A stretch of DNA of 64,000 nucleotides from positions 13,162,001 to 13,226,000 of the forward strand of contig JAFFJZ010000002.1 in NCBI GenBank assembly GCA_018340375.1, read 5' to 3'. Position numbers and translations under genes: made by a program. The notes under the pieces are model-generated. The model did no database searches and was not told the DNA's origin. It was given only the letters and a program-made list of their open reading frames with translations. This document shows positions 1 to 10,159 of the stretch, piece after piece (the stretch's first letter is position 1; each line of letters opens with the position of its first letter). The stretch is from Gonatopus flavifemur (taxonomy: Eukaryota > Arthropoda > Insecta > Hymenoptera > Dryinidae).

Positions 1-65
1 TTCTGGTGGAAAGCATTCTAGCTTCTACTCTGGTGCAAACAAGACACGAGTGAGACATTCTAGCA

Positions 66-433
66 AGGAGAGAAAAAATTCGCTGACGCAGCAAATCGAG
101 GTATTATATATAGAATAGCAAATTTTTTTGCTAACCTAGCTGAAAATTGGCTACCGCAGTTAACTGAATTGCTGAGCGAGCAATATAATTGGCTGAAACA
201 GCAAACTTTTTCGCTGGACTAGCGAAATTTTTAGTATTATCTACAGAATAGCAAACAAAATTTTGCTGGGGCAGCAAAGATTCGTTGCTGCCACAGCTAA
301 AAAATTGCTGTTGTAGCCAACAAGGTTGCTGTGATAGCAAATAGATTGCTGTCACAGCAAGAACTTTGCTGATCCAGCAAAAGGTACCTAGCAAAATCAG
401 GTTTCACTGTCATAGCGAATTCTTTTCTCTCCG
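66..433. mobile_element. MITE, GCTG-nnn-CAGC mini-palindrome family, copy 1
   Basis: Terminal inverted repeats pair GGAGAGAAAAAATTCGCT on the left with AGCGAATTCTTTTCTCTCC on the right; a TA follows the right end and the left flank reads CA. The interior is an array of short hairpins with a 3-base loop, clearest at 263-382: TTTGCTG-GGG-CAGCAAA, TTGCTG-TCA-CAGCAA (347-361), TTTGCTG-ATC-CAGCAAA (366-382) and three degenerate units, spaced about 20 bp. The 87-codon minus-strand ORF across it is a product of the repeat and not a gene. A second copy lies at 40796-41199. Confidence 0.8.
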
Positions 434-584
434 TAAGGCAGTTCCAAAGCACCCTTGGTGAAAGGGGAGCGTGTCATAAACATTAACGGAAGCGTAAGAA
501 TGTTCCGGATTACTATTGTAATACTTCTTACATGCTCCCTATCCACTCTTTAATTACGTTCCCGTGCGTGAGGCCCGGTTTCTA
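434..584. other. Unique spacer
   Basis: Short spacer between two MITEs; nothing recognisable in it. Confidence 0.5.
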
Positions 585-839
585 CACTGAGAAACAAAAT
601 TTCTTTCAGCCAAATAAATATTGATTTGGCCTGTATCAAAAGAATATTTATCAGAACTAACAAAATATTCTTGAAAACCAAAATAATTCGTTTGAATCAA
701 ATAAATAGTTATAATCATTCATTTTTCGATTCGAATAAATTATTTTGGTTTCAAAGAATATTTTGTTAGTTGTTATAAATATTTCTTTGATCCAGGACAA
801 ATCAATATTTATTTGATTGGAAGACATTTTTTTTCAGTA
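585..839. mobile_element. Foldback MITE, CACTGARAAA family, copy 1
   Basis: Almost the whole element is one imperfect hairpin. The left arm carries CAAATAAATATTGATTTGG, CAAAATATTC and CCAAAATAATT; the right arm carries their complements. It is flanked by TA on both sides (583-584 and 840-841). A closely related copy lies at 37187-37428 and keeps the motif order, so family and boundaries are well supported. No coding capacity. Confidence 0.85.
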
Positions 840-841
840 TA

Positions 842-2040
842 TAAAATTGGTGTTCTTCTGGATACGTTTCACACACTTTAAATATACGTTCGAACTACTC
901 TCAATGTTTCACTTGACGCTCGGTATACGCTTAAATCCAGGGCATATTATAAAGGTCGGTTTTTAACAAAAAGTTGAGACTAAAAGAAGAAAATCAGTTC
1001 TAAAACGTAAAAACGGTTAGTTCTTAAAAAATTACTCAATTTTTATTGAAATGTTTTCCTCTTTTTTTTCTTTTTCTTAATATTTTGGCTGTATTTTCTT
1101 CAAATATTATCCTTTTGAGATGATTTTTTCCAATCGATTCGTCGTAATGTCAAGAATAGTAATCAGCATTGTGAAAGAAGATTGTCTTGGGATTTCAAAA
1201 CATAATTATTTACAAGAGTGAAGTTTGGGTATTTTAAAGAATCCACAATTAGTGAATTAAAGATATTTATCGGAATATTAGAGGAAAAAATATAGAAACC
1301 GATAAGAATAATGTTTATCCTTCAAGACTATCCTTTGTTGATCATGAATACCCTCAGTGCATATAAGTACATATATACTCAAGAAAAAATCATTTAAACT
1401 GAATATCGATTCGTTCTTTATCCAAAAATATTCATTGCTATCAGAACTACAGTGGATGGAATGGAACAGATTCATTTTGCGCTTTTGAATGTAAACATGT
1501 TACAGTTAAGAACTTTAATGTACTCATTTTGAACTTTCATAGTTCCCAATGAATTCATTATGGACTCCTTCTGAAAATAAATGTATTTAATGCAAATATA
1601 TATTTTTAGTGTAGTTGAATGGGTTATGATTAAATCGAGTATCCAATATCGTCCTGTTACAGAATGAGCCTTTCGCCTCATATCAAGGGGTATAGTGAGT
1701 TCAGTAGTGATATTCGTTCTGAAAAAATAAGACTTTATGCCAATAGTAAAATTAAGGGAGTATAAAATAATTCAAGAAATACTTGTCACACAAATGTTTT
1801 CTTTTTTGTTTGGAAATCGATTGTTCACAGTTCCGGTTAGTTCTTAAATTTCCTTACAATGTGCCCTGCTTAAATCCACGTTCCAAATACTTTTCAACTA
1901 CGTTCCTGGCACTCTCTAATACGCGCTTTGCTTTCACTAGGGACGTGCAAAAAAAAGAAATTTGAAAGTTTCAGGGCATTTGGAAAACAAACTCACTTAT
2001 TCCATATATGAATAAAATCTCAACAATCATATCTAATAGG
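842..2040. other. No recognisable feature
   Basis: AT-rich sequence with only short ORFs of chance length. I see no inverted repeat, tandem repeat or convincing splice pair. Confidence 0.4.
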
Positions 2041-2059
2041 AGATTTGTTACACCAATAG

Positions 2060-2356
2060 AACCCAGATTTTCAAACGTTCGTGGAACGTTCATGTATTTT
2101 TTATGAAAGTCCCTTGAACGTAGAAATTTCCTTACGTTTATCGTATCGTTTATTCAATGTTCATTGAACATTTGGCGGCTATGTTGTGCTCTTGGGGTCA
2201 CGTTATTTTAAGTGAATTTCCTAAAGAGAACACGAAGATTTCAGGTTAAATTTACATCCATTGTACGTCAATTCACGTTCATGTTCAATAGATCTCCAAA
2301 TGTCCTGACGTTGAATAGACCTCCATTGAACCTCCATATTCTCTTGGAACCACAAG
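2060..2356. repeat. GAACGTTC-type palindrome repeat, locus 1
   Basis: Repeated short palindromes around AACGTTC, AATGTTCATTGAACATT and TTGAACGT, and end-like motifs CTAAAGAGAACACGAAG (about 2221) and ATTCTCTTGG (about 2339). The same motifs occur in inverted orientation in the full element at 6007-6508 and in part at 27050-27166, so this is a degraded member of that family. Boundaries are approximate. Confidence 0.55.
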
Positions 2357-2364
2357 TCGATCGG

Positions 2365-2475
2365 CAGGGCCGTTTTAAGACTCCTCAAGGCCCTCGGTGT
2401 ATTTACCATCCGAGGGCCCCAAGATTACAAAACTTTCAAAATTATATACAATTTATACATAACTCAATATTGTCT
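2365..2475. mobile_element. hAT-like element fragment
   Basis: Begins CAGGGCCGTTTTAAGAC, followed by AAGGCCCTCGG and CCGAGGGCCCC. This resembles the ends of the complete hAT-like elements at 51198-51527 and 55683-55890. It is followed by an AT-rich ATTATATACAATTTAT stretch like that inside the 55.7-kb element. No matching right end or 8-bp duplication was found, so it is probably truncated. Confidence 0.45.
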
Positions 2476-2535
2476 AATTTCTCCTAATTTGCCAAATCTG
2501 CCAGGACCATACAGTAAGTTTTCTTATTTTTAAAA

Positions 2536-2657
2536 GAATGCTCTCTAAATTCAAAACAGTGAGATTTCCACTCGAACCGATAGATAGATTCCCTTTTAGT
2601 TGCCTAAAGAGTCCATTCAGGGAATAAGTCTCACTTTTCCATATTTAGAGAGTTTAC
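2536..2657. repeat. Imperfect hairpin
   Basis: CTCTCTAAATTCAAAACAGTG near the left end pairs with CACTTTTCCATATTTAGAGAG near the right end, around a loop of about 60 bases. It is probably a small or decayed MITE; no flanking duplication is evident. Confidence 0.5.
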
Positions 2658-2659
2658 TA

Positions 2660-3695
2660 GTCCAAAGTAATTCTATTCACAGTGCATTAGTTACTGAATG
2701 TTGAATACACTCGAGACTATCGTGTGAACAGTTCTAAATTGGTATACATAACTATATGTTCAACATAAAGAAATTTGATTCCAAAAATCTGAGCATCCCC
2801 TCTGAATACGTACCTGCGTAAAAACAATATTTTTTCCCAATTGAATTTGTTGAAAATGGTGGTCCTCCTTTAATTGATTTTCATCAAATTTTCACCCATA
2901 TATAATTCCATCAATCACTTTACTGACCGTGATATCCACGATTGACTTATATTTACTGACTGTTGTTCCAAGCCATCAGTAGATGGCAATGGATTTCAAT
3001 AAATCTTGTGACCGCAACCGCATGGAATCCAATAAGACATTTCATTTCCACCAGTATTTACAAGGGTTCATGAATCGTGCTGATACAGATCAACAGCAGA
3101 TCGGATTCCACATAGAATCCGATAAAAATTTCAATGTGACTGTGATGAAAATTTATTCGGAGTTTTCAGAAATCTCCAAACCTCCTCAAAAGTTAGTTCA
3201 ATTGAATTAAAAATCGATCTGTATTTGAATAATATCATTTCATACCATGTGCGAACCAAAATATCTTTGAAATTTACAATACAAAAGATCCGATGTTTCC
3301 GAGAAGGAATTGAGAAAATTATAAAAGATCTTTCATCATTCTCTAGAAAAAAAAGAGTTAATGAAATATTTCAAGAGTATTGTTGTTTACGATCGAGCTT
3401 ATTTTTCCATGAAAATCATTTGGTTTCGTTTCATGTGAGGTCCTACGTGAATGCAATGAGTTTCACTTTGTACGACCTAAAAATAATTTTCGTCAATTCC
3501 GCTCGAGAGTCTCGGGTTCACCTACACGAACTATATCAAATACAACTTGTTGACGAACTTTTTTGCATTGATGCTACTTCAAGGAACAGAAAATATCCAC
3601 GGAGTATAAGTAGTTCTATTGAACATTCAAATTAGATGCATATTAAATGCGTACAACTTTCAAAACTCTGTGGTGGTTCTTTCTAGTGTATATAG
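2660..3695. other. No recognisable gene; chance-length ORFs
   Basis: Contains a 136-codon plus-strand ORF at 3225-3635. In DNA of this composition one ORF of about that length per window is not far from chance. It has no recognisable domain, signal peptide or convincing splice context, so I do not call it a gene. Confidence 0.4.
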
Positions 3696-4240
3696 AGAAT
3701 GAATAGGGAGTGAAAAATACCGGTTCACGGTATGCGGGATTTTAATGTTCATTTCCAGTTGCATTTACTTTTGGTATTCAACTTTTTTCGGATCATTCGC
3801 TGAGAGAAATGAAATGTGAAAATAACCTCTATTTCGTATATTTTTCACCTGTCAAATAATGAAAACTGGAGCCAGCCTTTTGAAAGTGAAAAGTACCTTT
3901 TCAGTGTTGAATTTCACCGTACATTCGATTTGATTCACCAAAAAGATAGTATTCATCACCTAACTCATGGTAATGATAACCAAAATAATGTATTTTTCAC
4001 CGTCAAATCCATTACTATATTGAAACATGATTTCTACAATGCAGATTTTTCTCAGTGTTCATTCTGTGAAAAATTATAGTTGGAATTTTTTGATATCCAG
4101 CAACCGTGGTGGAAATTCAAAAGTGAAGGAAGAAGGTATTGGAACAAATGGAGCGTGAAAATTTTCTAAATTCCTCGTAACTTACGTGTAGATGACTCTT
4201 CGCCTACGCTCTCGTCACACTTCAACGCTTCATTTTCACC
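3695..4240. repeat. GTGAAAA-rich repeat tract
   Basis: Repeated GTGAAAA...TTTTCAC pairs, for example around 3705, 3815-3850 and 3885-3905. GAATAGGGAGTGAAAAAT at about 3700 is echoed by GGAGTGAAAAATCACG and CCCTATTC at about 4325-4355. It may be the outer part of an element interrupted by the MITE at 4242-4719. Boundaries are uncertain. Confidence 0.35.
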
Positions 4241-4241
4241 G

Positions 4242-4719
4242 CAAGGAAAAAAAAGAATACTTGCGGCAGCTGCTCACGTAGTCGGTTTTTGACCATCTAC
4301 ACAAAGTACTCTCTGAATCTGGAGGAGTGAAAAATCACGCGTTTCCCTATTCAAAATGTCCGACAGATCCTGACAGATTCCGGTCAAAATTCTGTCTGGT
4401 TCCGTCGGAAATCATCATGCCTGGAACAAAAACCGACCAAATCCATTCCACTGAGTCTCAAAAGTGAGCCAGTCCGCTTTGAGTCGGATTCTCACTTGTT
4501 TCGGAGAACTATCACTGGAAAATTCACTTTTAAATTGGAGTGACCGTGAGTTTCTAACCTGGAACCTCAGACTTCCACTCTAAAAGAGTGGAAATTTCGA
4601 CAAAAGAGGTGAAATCTCAATCTAAAAATTTTAGAGTACCTACTTCCAGCAACTAATTTTCGTAGGTGGGCGAAAATCGACTACGTGAGTAGCTGCTGCA
4701 AGTGTTCTTTTTTTCCGTG
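4242..4719. mobile_element. MITE with ~40-bp inverted repeats
   Basis: The left end AAGGAAAAAAAAGAATACTT continues into GCGGCAGCTGCTCACGTAGTCG. The right end is its inverted match (CGACTACGTGAGTAGCTGCTGC, then AAGTGTTC and TTTTTCCGTG) and is followed by TA. The interior has small palindromes such as CCACTCTAAAAGAGTGG and CTGACAGATTCCGGTCA-type motifs that recur in the hairpin at 19507-19757. The right terminus belongs to the CACGGAAAA class seen throughout the window. Confidence 0.75.
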
Positions 4720-4922
4720 TAGGGGAACGCGAATTTTCAAATTTTCACTGAAAAATATTTGTGGATATCCAAGAAGGAGAGGATGGTGAAAAACTAACAC
4801 CGAGAAAAAAAAATACACTACTTTTTCTTATTTTGCTTGCTAAACCAAAAACAAGAACGTTTGTAAAATGGATTTTTACATAAAAATATGGGAGATTACG
4901 AACGAATAACTGGATTTTACTG

Positions 4923-5178
4923 CACGCAGAGAGAAGATACCTAAAAAATTACTACACTTTATAGTAAACTAAGGATAAAATCACATTTTGGGGTTATGTA
5001 TTATATGTTGGCATTCAAATTACTATACTTTCTAGTAAGCAATGATGGAATTTTGTTATTTATTGATAGAAAGTATAGTAATTTGAATGACAACATATAA
5101 TACATAACCCCAAAATGTGGTTTTGTCCCTATTTTACTATGAAGTGTAGTAGTGTTTTAGGTAACTTTTCTCTGCGTG
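4923..5178. mobile_element. Foldback MITE, CACGCAGAGA family
   Basis: A nearly perfect long hairpin. Arms of about 105 bp include CATTTTGGGGTTATGTATTA on the left and TAATACATAACCCCAAAATG on the right, plus ATTACTATACTTTCTA and its complement nearer the centre. Ends are CACGCAGAGAGAAG and CTTTTCTCTGCGTG; the right flank is TA, the left flank TG. The high arm identity suggests recent insertion. Nested in the 4798-5997 element. Confidence 0.85.
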
Positions 5179-5192
5179 TATACGCTTTATAA

Positions 5193-5825
5193 CCCGTATG
5201 GAAATATTTCGCTGAAAAATGTCTGTAAAACTATGAAAAATCTCTGAAAAAAAATGAGAAAACTCTGAGAAACTCTGACAAACTCTGAGAATCTCTGAAA
5301 TTTTGATGAGAAATCTAATATTTTTGGGACATTCTTTACAGGCTTTTTTCAGACTTTTTTCAGAGTTTCTCAGAGTTTTTTCATTCTTTTTCAGAGAAAT
5401 AGTAACGAAATTGCACTCTGAAAAAACTCTGACAAAACTCTGATGGATTGCTAACATTTTTCTGACTTTTAGAAAAAAATTAAAAAATTTTCAAACACTT
5501 TTTCACACATGATATTTGAATACGGCATATGAATGTATTTATTGAATTTCAGGATTTTTCAATAATCAGAAAAATGTCAACAATTTATTAGAGTTTTGTC
5601 AGAGTTTTTTCAGAGTGCAATTTCGTTACTATTTCTCTGAAAAAGTATGAAAAAACTCTGAGAAACTCTGAAAAAAGTCTGAAAAAAGTCTGTAAAATAT
5701 TAGATTTCTCATCAAAATTCCAGAGATTCTCAGAGTTTGTCAGAGTTTCTCAGAGTTTTTTCATTTTTTTTCAGAGATTTTTCATAGTTTTGCAGAAATT
5801 TTTCAGCGAAATATTCCCATACGGG
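5193..5825. mobile_element. Foldback element of CTCTGA/TCAGAG repeats
   Basis: Two inverted arms of about 250-265 bp flank a loop of about 120 bp (5458-5578). Ends are CCCGTATGG and CCATACGGG next to AAATATTTCGCTGAAAAAT and its inverse. Each arm is packed with CTCTGA or TCAGAG hexamers joined by A or T runs (AAACTCTGAGAAACTCTGA), so each arm is also internally repetitive. The 106-codon minus-strand ORF at 5137-5457 reads through the arm and is spurious. A diverged single-strand version lies at 53539-53605. Confidence 0.85.
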
Positions 5826-6006
5826 AAGATTTAACGTTTAGCGTTTGAAATTTCAATCTTACCTACTACTTTTTCTACAATATTCGCAATCTTCCGTGTT
5901 TTTGTATAAAAATTCATTTTACAAACCTTCCTATTTCTAGTTTACTGAGGAGAATAACAAAAATTCTTATATATTCCGAGCGGCGTTTTTCTCCGTGTAT
6001 GGCTTG

Positions 6007-6508
6007 CCTGAAGAGAACATGAAGCTTCAGCGAACGTTCAGATTAGATCTGTATAAATCGGATCGAAGGTTCATGGAAGCTACCTTTTAGATTCACAAAC
6101 GTTCGTCAAAGGTACTACGAACGTTGAAATGTCCGCCTCAAAATACTTTCAGGAACATAGATGGAACGTTTATTGAAGGTTCATCGAAGGTTTGAGGAAG
6201 CTTCACATAAATATCTATACTGGGATTAATTTATAAAAATTTATGTTTATTAATTAATTTATTTTTCATATAAATTGATCAAAATTAATATAAGTATAGA
6301 TATTTTTGTGAAGCTCTGTCAAACCTTCGATGAACCTTCAGCGGACGTTCCATCTATGTTTCTTGAACGTAGTTTGAGGCGGACATTTCAACGTCCGTAG
6401 AGACTTTGTCAAATGTTTGTGAATCTAAAAGTGAGCTCTAATAAACCTTCGGCCCGATCTATACGCACCTGATCTAAACGTTCGCTGAAGCTTCGTGTTC
6501 TTTTCGGG
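6007..6508. mobile_element. Foldback element, GAACGTTC family, full copy
   Basis: Inverted arms of about 210 bp around an AT-only core (about 6205-6300). The left arm starts CCTGAAGAGAACATGAAGCT and the right arm ends AGCTTCGTGTTCTTTTCGGG. Arms contain GCGAACGTTCAG, GAAGGTTCATCGAAGGTTTG and GAACGTTGAAATGTCCGCCT with inverted partners. It explains every short ORF here. Related loci are 2060-2356 and 27050-27166. Confidence 0.85.
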
Positions 6509-6514
6509 TGGTAA

Positions 6515-6760
6515 TTGTCCAGATTGTTCGGGAATCCACAAATTTTTTTGTGAATTTTTATACAATTTTCGTGACCCCCTAAAAAGCGTTTGTTAACTGA
6601 CAAACATTTTTTGAAATTTCAACAAGATTGTTTGTCAATTTACTAAAAAGTGTTTGGTAAAAATCATCTAAAGTTTTTTTAATTTGTATATTTAATTTGT
6701 TATGAAATTTCCACGGCAATTTGATATTGAATTTCCTAAAAAGTATGACAAATTCCTGAT
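6515..6760. repeat. Small-palindrome tract (CACAAATTTTTTTGTG type)
   Basis: Short palindromes such as CACAAATTTTTTTGTG, TTTGTTAACTGACAAA and TTGTTTGTCAA follow one another. It looks like another mini-palindrome array, but I cannot define matching termini. Confidence 0.4.
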
Positions 6761-7590
6761 CCGTGGGTGTTAATTACTTCAAGTATACAATTTTTCACAG
6801 TCCATGGAGAATTTATAAACCACATAAAAATATAACAAGAATTGGCGTCGTTCAGTTGGTGGAACTTGGATACTCGCACATGGGATTTCCAGGACAAGTA
6901 ATGGAATTCTCAAACTTTGCTTCTCATTTCAATGCATGCATTGAAAGTCCTCAATCGCAGGGCAAGAAGTGCAATTTCCTTGCCACACATGGGGGAGAAG
7001 TTCCGTACATACCGCGAAACTTCGATTTTTCCGTATCGATCGGTAGTTTCGATGTACGTGCTGGAAATCTCCGATTCGGTATGCTGGTCATCAGTTTTCC
7101 TAAGCGTTTTAACTGAATGGAATGATGATATAATACGTTATAAACCATTAACCATTCGCGAATGAGTTAACATAATCCAAGCGATTACCCTTTAAATAAC
7201 CAACCGATCTTCTCGTCCCTTCTCCATTCCATCTCAGTAATCGTGAAGTTTTCATGTGTAAAAGAAAACAAGCATCGACCTCAACCAGATCCCTACAACA
7301 CATATATATATAGGTACATGCACGCATACTTTGATATATGAAAAAACGGTGTATCACGCAAGTACATGCATCGGAAGTATTTTAAAAAATGCATCCAAGG
7401 GAGTTTTCTCTCCACAAATGCACGTCTTTTTCGATCTAAGAACGTGGAAAAATATGAGAGGTGAAAGAAAAACCAAAAATTCGAAACAATAATGAAAATA
7501 GATAGATATGGGATGAAAAAAAATGGCAAGGGGGAAAGGGAGGGTAATAGTGTGAGTCAAAAAGAAAAAGGAAGGGGTTACACATCTTCG
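6761..7590. other. Unassigned sequence upstream of GA-rich tract
   Basis: Holds a 117-codon plus-strand ORF (6763-7116) with no recognisable domain. ORFs also run on the opposite strand, so coding status is not supported. Base composition is closer to unique DNA than to the flanking repeats. Confidence 0.35.
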
Positions 7591-7592
7591 TG

Positions 7593-7680
7593 GCTTGGGA
7601 GAAAGATGTGTGGTAGGGTGTAAGAGAATGAGAAAGACAGAGAGGAAGAGAAAAAAGAGAGGTTTGGGGGTGGACAGACT
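7593..7680 (+). repeat. Purine-rich GA tract
   Basis: An almost uninterrupted purine run on the plus strand, with AGAGAATGAGAAAGACAGAG and GGAAGAGAAAAAAGAGAGG. GA-rich tracts upstream of insect promoters can bind GAGA factor; here that role is inference from the position immediately before the CpG-rich stretch. Confidence 0.6.
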
Positions 7681-8062
7681 GATACAGAGAGGGGCGCCAT
7701 TATATTTGCGCAGGGCCGTTCAATGGGGCGCAGTATCCTCGCGACCGCCGTCGCGCGTGTATTCCGTGTGTTTCTCCACATACCGCCGCGTTTTTGGTGT
7801 GAACGTATGGAAAATTGTATTGAAAATAACGCGAGTGTAAATGAATCATGAATATTTTAGGATCGCCCTTTATTTCCTTTCGTTCGCGTTGTTCCATTTT
7901 CACACATAGAAATGAGTATTACATAAATCCACTATTTCGTTGAATCGTTCTATAATAATCTGTGCGCCTCCGATGTATGTATACATATAAAGATGTTCAT
8001 TTGAACACACACACACACACACACTGTTTCTGTGAAAAATAACGAGAGCCGGTTTTCAACTC
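7681..8062 (+). promoter_or_regulatory. Candidate promoter and 5' untranslated exon
   Basis: 7690-7800 is the most CpG-dense segment near here (GGGGCGCCATTA, TCGCGACCGCCGTCGCGCG, CATACCGCCGCG), just after a GA-rich tract. Downstream a TATAAAG at about 7987 is followed by an (AC)n run and then a good 5' splice donor, CTCAA|GTGAGTAT, at 8063. A non-coding first exon on the plus strand, ending at 8062, would fit. No coding sequence follows that I can recognise, and no transcript evidence is available. Confidence 0.3.
8005..8024. repeat. (AC)n microsatellite
   Basis: Ten uninterrupted AC dinucleotides. A looser TG-rich stretch follows at about 8195-8240. Confidence 0.9.
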
Positions 8063-8064
8063 AA

Positions 8065-9540
8065 GTGAGTATAGTGTTGTATGTGCAAAGGGGAAACGAA
8101 TTTTATTGTACTCCGAGTTCGTGCCTATTTCCCATCGTTAATCATAGATGTAGAATTTCCTAATCATTCGATGTGTCTCATGCGTGCTCCTTACGTGTGT
8201 GTGTTTGTGTCAATACATATATGTGTACAAGTCTATATCTATGCATATTCAAAAATAGACGTGCATTAATATGCAGCGGCTCTTCCACGCAACGCAAGAA
8301 TGGTAGTTTGACAAGGTCGTAGAAACATAATTGTTATGAGGAGAGACATATTTGGAGCTGATTTCTAAAAGGGTGAATGTAGTTGGATTATCTCTTTAAT
8401 GTCTTGTGATTATCTTATCGGAGATGAGATTTTATCCGCGCTCAACACCTTCTGCGGTTTAAAATCCCAATCACATTTTCTATTGGCGAATGCATTTACA
8501 GGTATCAAAGGAAATCAAGTGAACGTAGATTTGTGAATGCATCGAATCTGGTACCCGACATTGACCAATAAATCTACATTGTCTTGTCAAAAGACAAAAA
8601 CTATGTACAAAAATTCTTGAATTTATATATAATTTATACATAAATTCAAGAATTTTTTCACATAAAATCTCTAAATCTCAAAAACTCTCCTCTTGTGTGT
8701 ACAATCGAATATCGAATACAGCCGTTACTCGAACTGTGTCACCGTGTTTCAAACTCGAATAAACAAAAACATGGAGCAAAAAGATGAATGTCGATGAATC
8801 GAATTGATTTGAGAAAGTCAGCATTCTCATTTCGCGAGATCGACATTTCCTTTTAATCGTTTCAATTCAAATCGCCCTATAAAAGAATGCCAATTAATTC
8901 ACAACAACATTGCTGATTTCAATCCGAATATGCATTCTCAAATACATCAATTTATAGCAACTATATCTATGTAAGGTAGAGAAAAGTTTTCTCATTGAAT
9001 TTCATCCACTTGATGAAATCTTTTATTAGACTTCATCGATACGATCTTAAATACATTTATGAAAATCATTTACAAAGTCTTGAGTTCTTCCATCGACTTT
9101 CTTGATTAATTTTTTGTTTCTCAACACCCAATTAACTGGAATTGTAGATCATTACCCGAATACTTTGCTAAAAGGAAAAATGTTGTTTGTGTTTTTATTC
9201 GAGAGGTCTGATTCTGAAATCTTTCAACATCCCGTTCTGACTCAATCTTGGTTCTCTGGGAAAAAATAATGATAGCAAATCAGGGATAAGTAGCAGCTTC
9301 ATAGTCATCATTTTCCACCGTTGAGAGTCTTTATCGTTGAATTGGATCTCTGTAACATATAGATATTATATCATCGACCACTCATTACCCCTTAAGCATC
9401 ATTAACGGAAGATGCAAATTACAGCGTTACACGAGTTAACAGTGAACAAAGTGTAAGGTATTTTACAAACATTTGGAGAACGTGTATAACGCATTATATC
9501 TATGTGGCTGAAGTTCAAATTGTTTATCGAAAAGAATTTA
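8065..9540. other. No recognisable gene
   Basis: Mostly unstructured AT-rich sequence. The only clear structure is the small hairpin at 8609-8657. There is a short hairpin TTTCATCCACTTGATGAAA near 9000. Confidence 0.4.
8609..8657. repeat. Perfect 18-bp-arm hairpin
   Basis: AAAAATTCTTGAATTTAT pairs perfectly with ATAAATTCAAGAATTTTT across a 13-base AT loop. It is too short and AT-rich to propose as a microRNA precursor with confidence; it may be a MITE remnant. Confidence 0.7.
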
Positions 9541-10150
9541 ATAATCGAATAACGGAATACTGTATTGTAAAAAATGATTGTGGAATTTTGCCCCAAAAAA
9601 TCGTGGCAGCAGAGTTCCTCCACGAATAGGGAATTTTTCACCATAATTTGATGGACTTTTCCTTCATCATTTGTGGAGGATTCAACACTCAAAAAACAAA
9701 ATCATTCCTCAAAGTCGTGGAAAAGTCCCTCATTTTTATGGAAAAACAATTCCCCAACGATGAGGGGATGAAATCCACCAACGGTGTGAAGGAAAGCTCC
9801 CCACATTTTTTACAGCGTATGTTGCTGGAGTTTGAATCGTTCATTGAAAAGAAGTGATCATCGAATAACGAAATACCCAGCTGTTGAAGGTCTGAAATCT
9901 TGAGATACATTCTTGAATTATGTTTCCAGTTCCCAGGAATTGATCTCAGAAGATAAACACCGATGATTATATAAACGATTCTATAAACGATTCCAACTTC
10001 AAGAACACCGGAGTACTCAGCTATTGGAGAGCCAAAATTTTGCAGTACATTTTGCAGCCCCGTTTCTAGTTTTCAGGAGTCGATTCGATAAGATAAATAA
10101 AGATGACTCATCAGATTTTGTGAGTTTGAATTTTCGTTTCAAACTTCAAC
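9540..10150 (+). repeat. Degenerate ~145-bp tandem repeat, interrupted by a MITE
   Basis: Units start with variants of CGAATAACGGAATACTC, then AGCTATTGGAG, then AAAATTTTGCAGTAC, then a CAGATTTTGTGAGTTT or ATAAACGATTC block. Starts are near 9543, 9856 and 10003; the gap between the first two is filled by the element at 9563-9817. A related unit lies at 49555-49740 in the same orientation, showing a dispersed family. Confidence 0.55.
9563..9817. mobile_element. MITE, TGTAAAAAATG ends
   Basis: TGTAAAAAATG on the left is matched by CATTTTTTACA on the right, continuing into GTGG/CCCC. The right flank is TA and the left flank TG. The interior has many GTGGAAAA and TTTTCCAC-like pairs (9650-9790). 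It fits the CACTGTAAAAA terminal class with two mutated end bases, and it splits the ~145-bp repeat unit. Confidence 0.6.
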
Positions 10151-10159
10151 AACATAAAT

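Larger units (their letters stand above)
4798..5997. mobile_element. Outer MITE carrying two nested foldbacks
   Basis: Outer inverted repeats of about 110 bp. On the left, CACCGAGAAAAAAAAATAC and GTTTGTAAAATGGATTTTTA (4798-4922). On the right, the inverted match TAAAAATTCATTTTACAAAC and GTTTTTCTCCGTG (5860-5997), followed by TA. Two independent elements lie inside, at 4923-5178 and 5193-5825. The pairing of arms across about 900 bp of unrelated DNA is best explained by nested insertion. Confidence 0.7.

Noticed and set aside
66..433. CRISPR-like array of palindromic repeats
   Set aside because: Units are 15-17 bp hairpins without conserved long repeats or unique ~30-bp spacers, lie inside a bounded MITE, and the DNA is eukaryotic.
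3225..3635. 136-codon plus-strand ORF
   Set aside because: Length is near chance expectation for this amount of DNA, no domain or splice context, and no clear codon bias.
5137..5457. 106-codon minus-strand ORF rich in Ser, Lys and Glu
   Set aside because: It reads straight through an arm of the CTCTGA foldback; the hexamer repeat avoids stops in that frame.
8609..8657. microRNA precursor
   Set aside because: Arms are only 18 bp and almost pure A/T; no typical mature-length duplex or lower stem.
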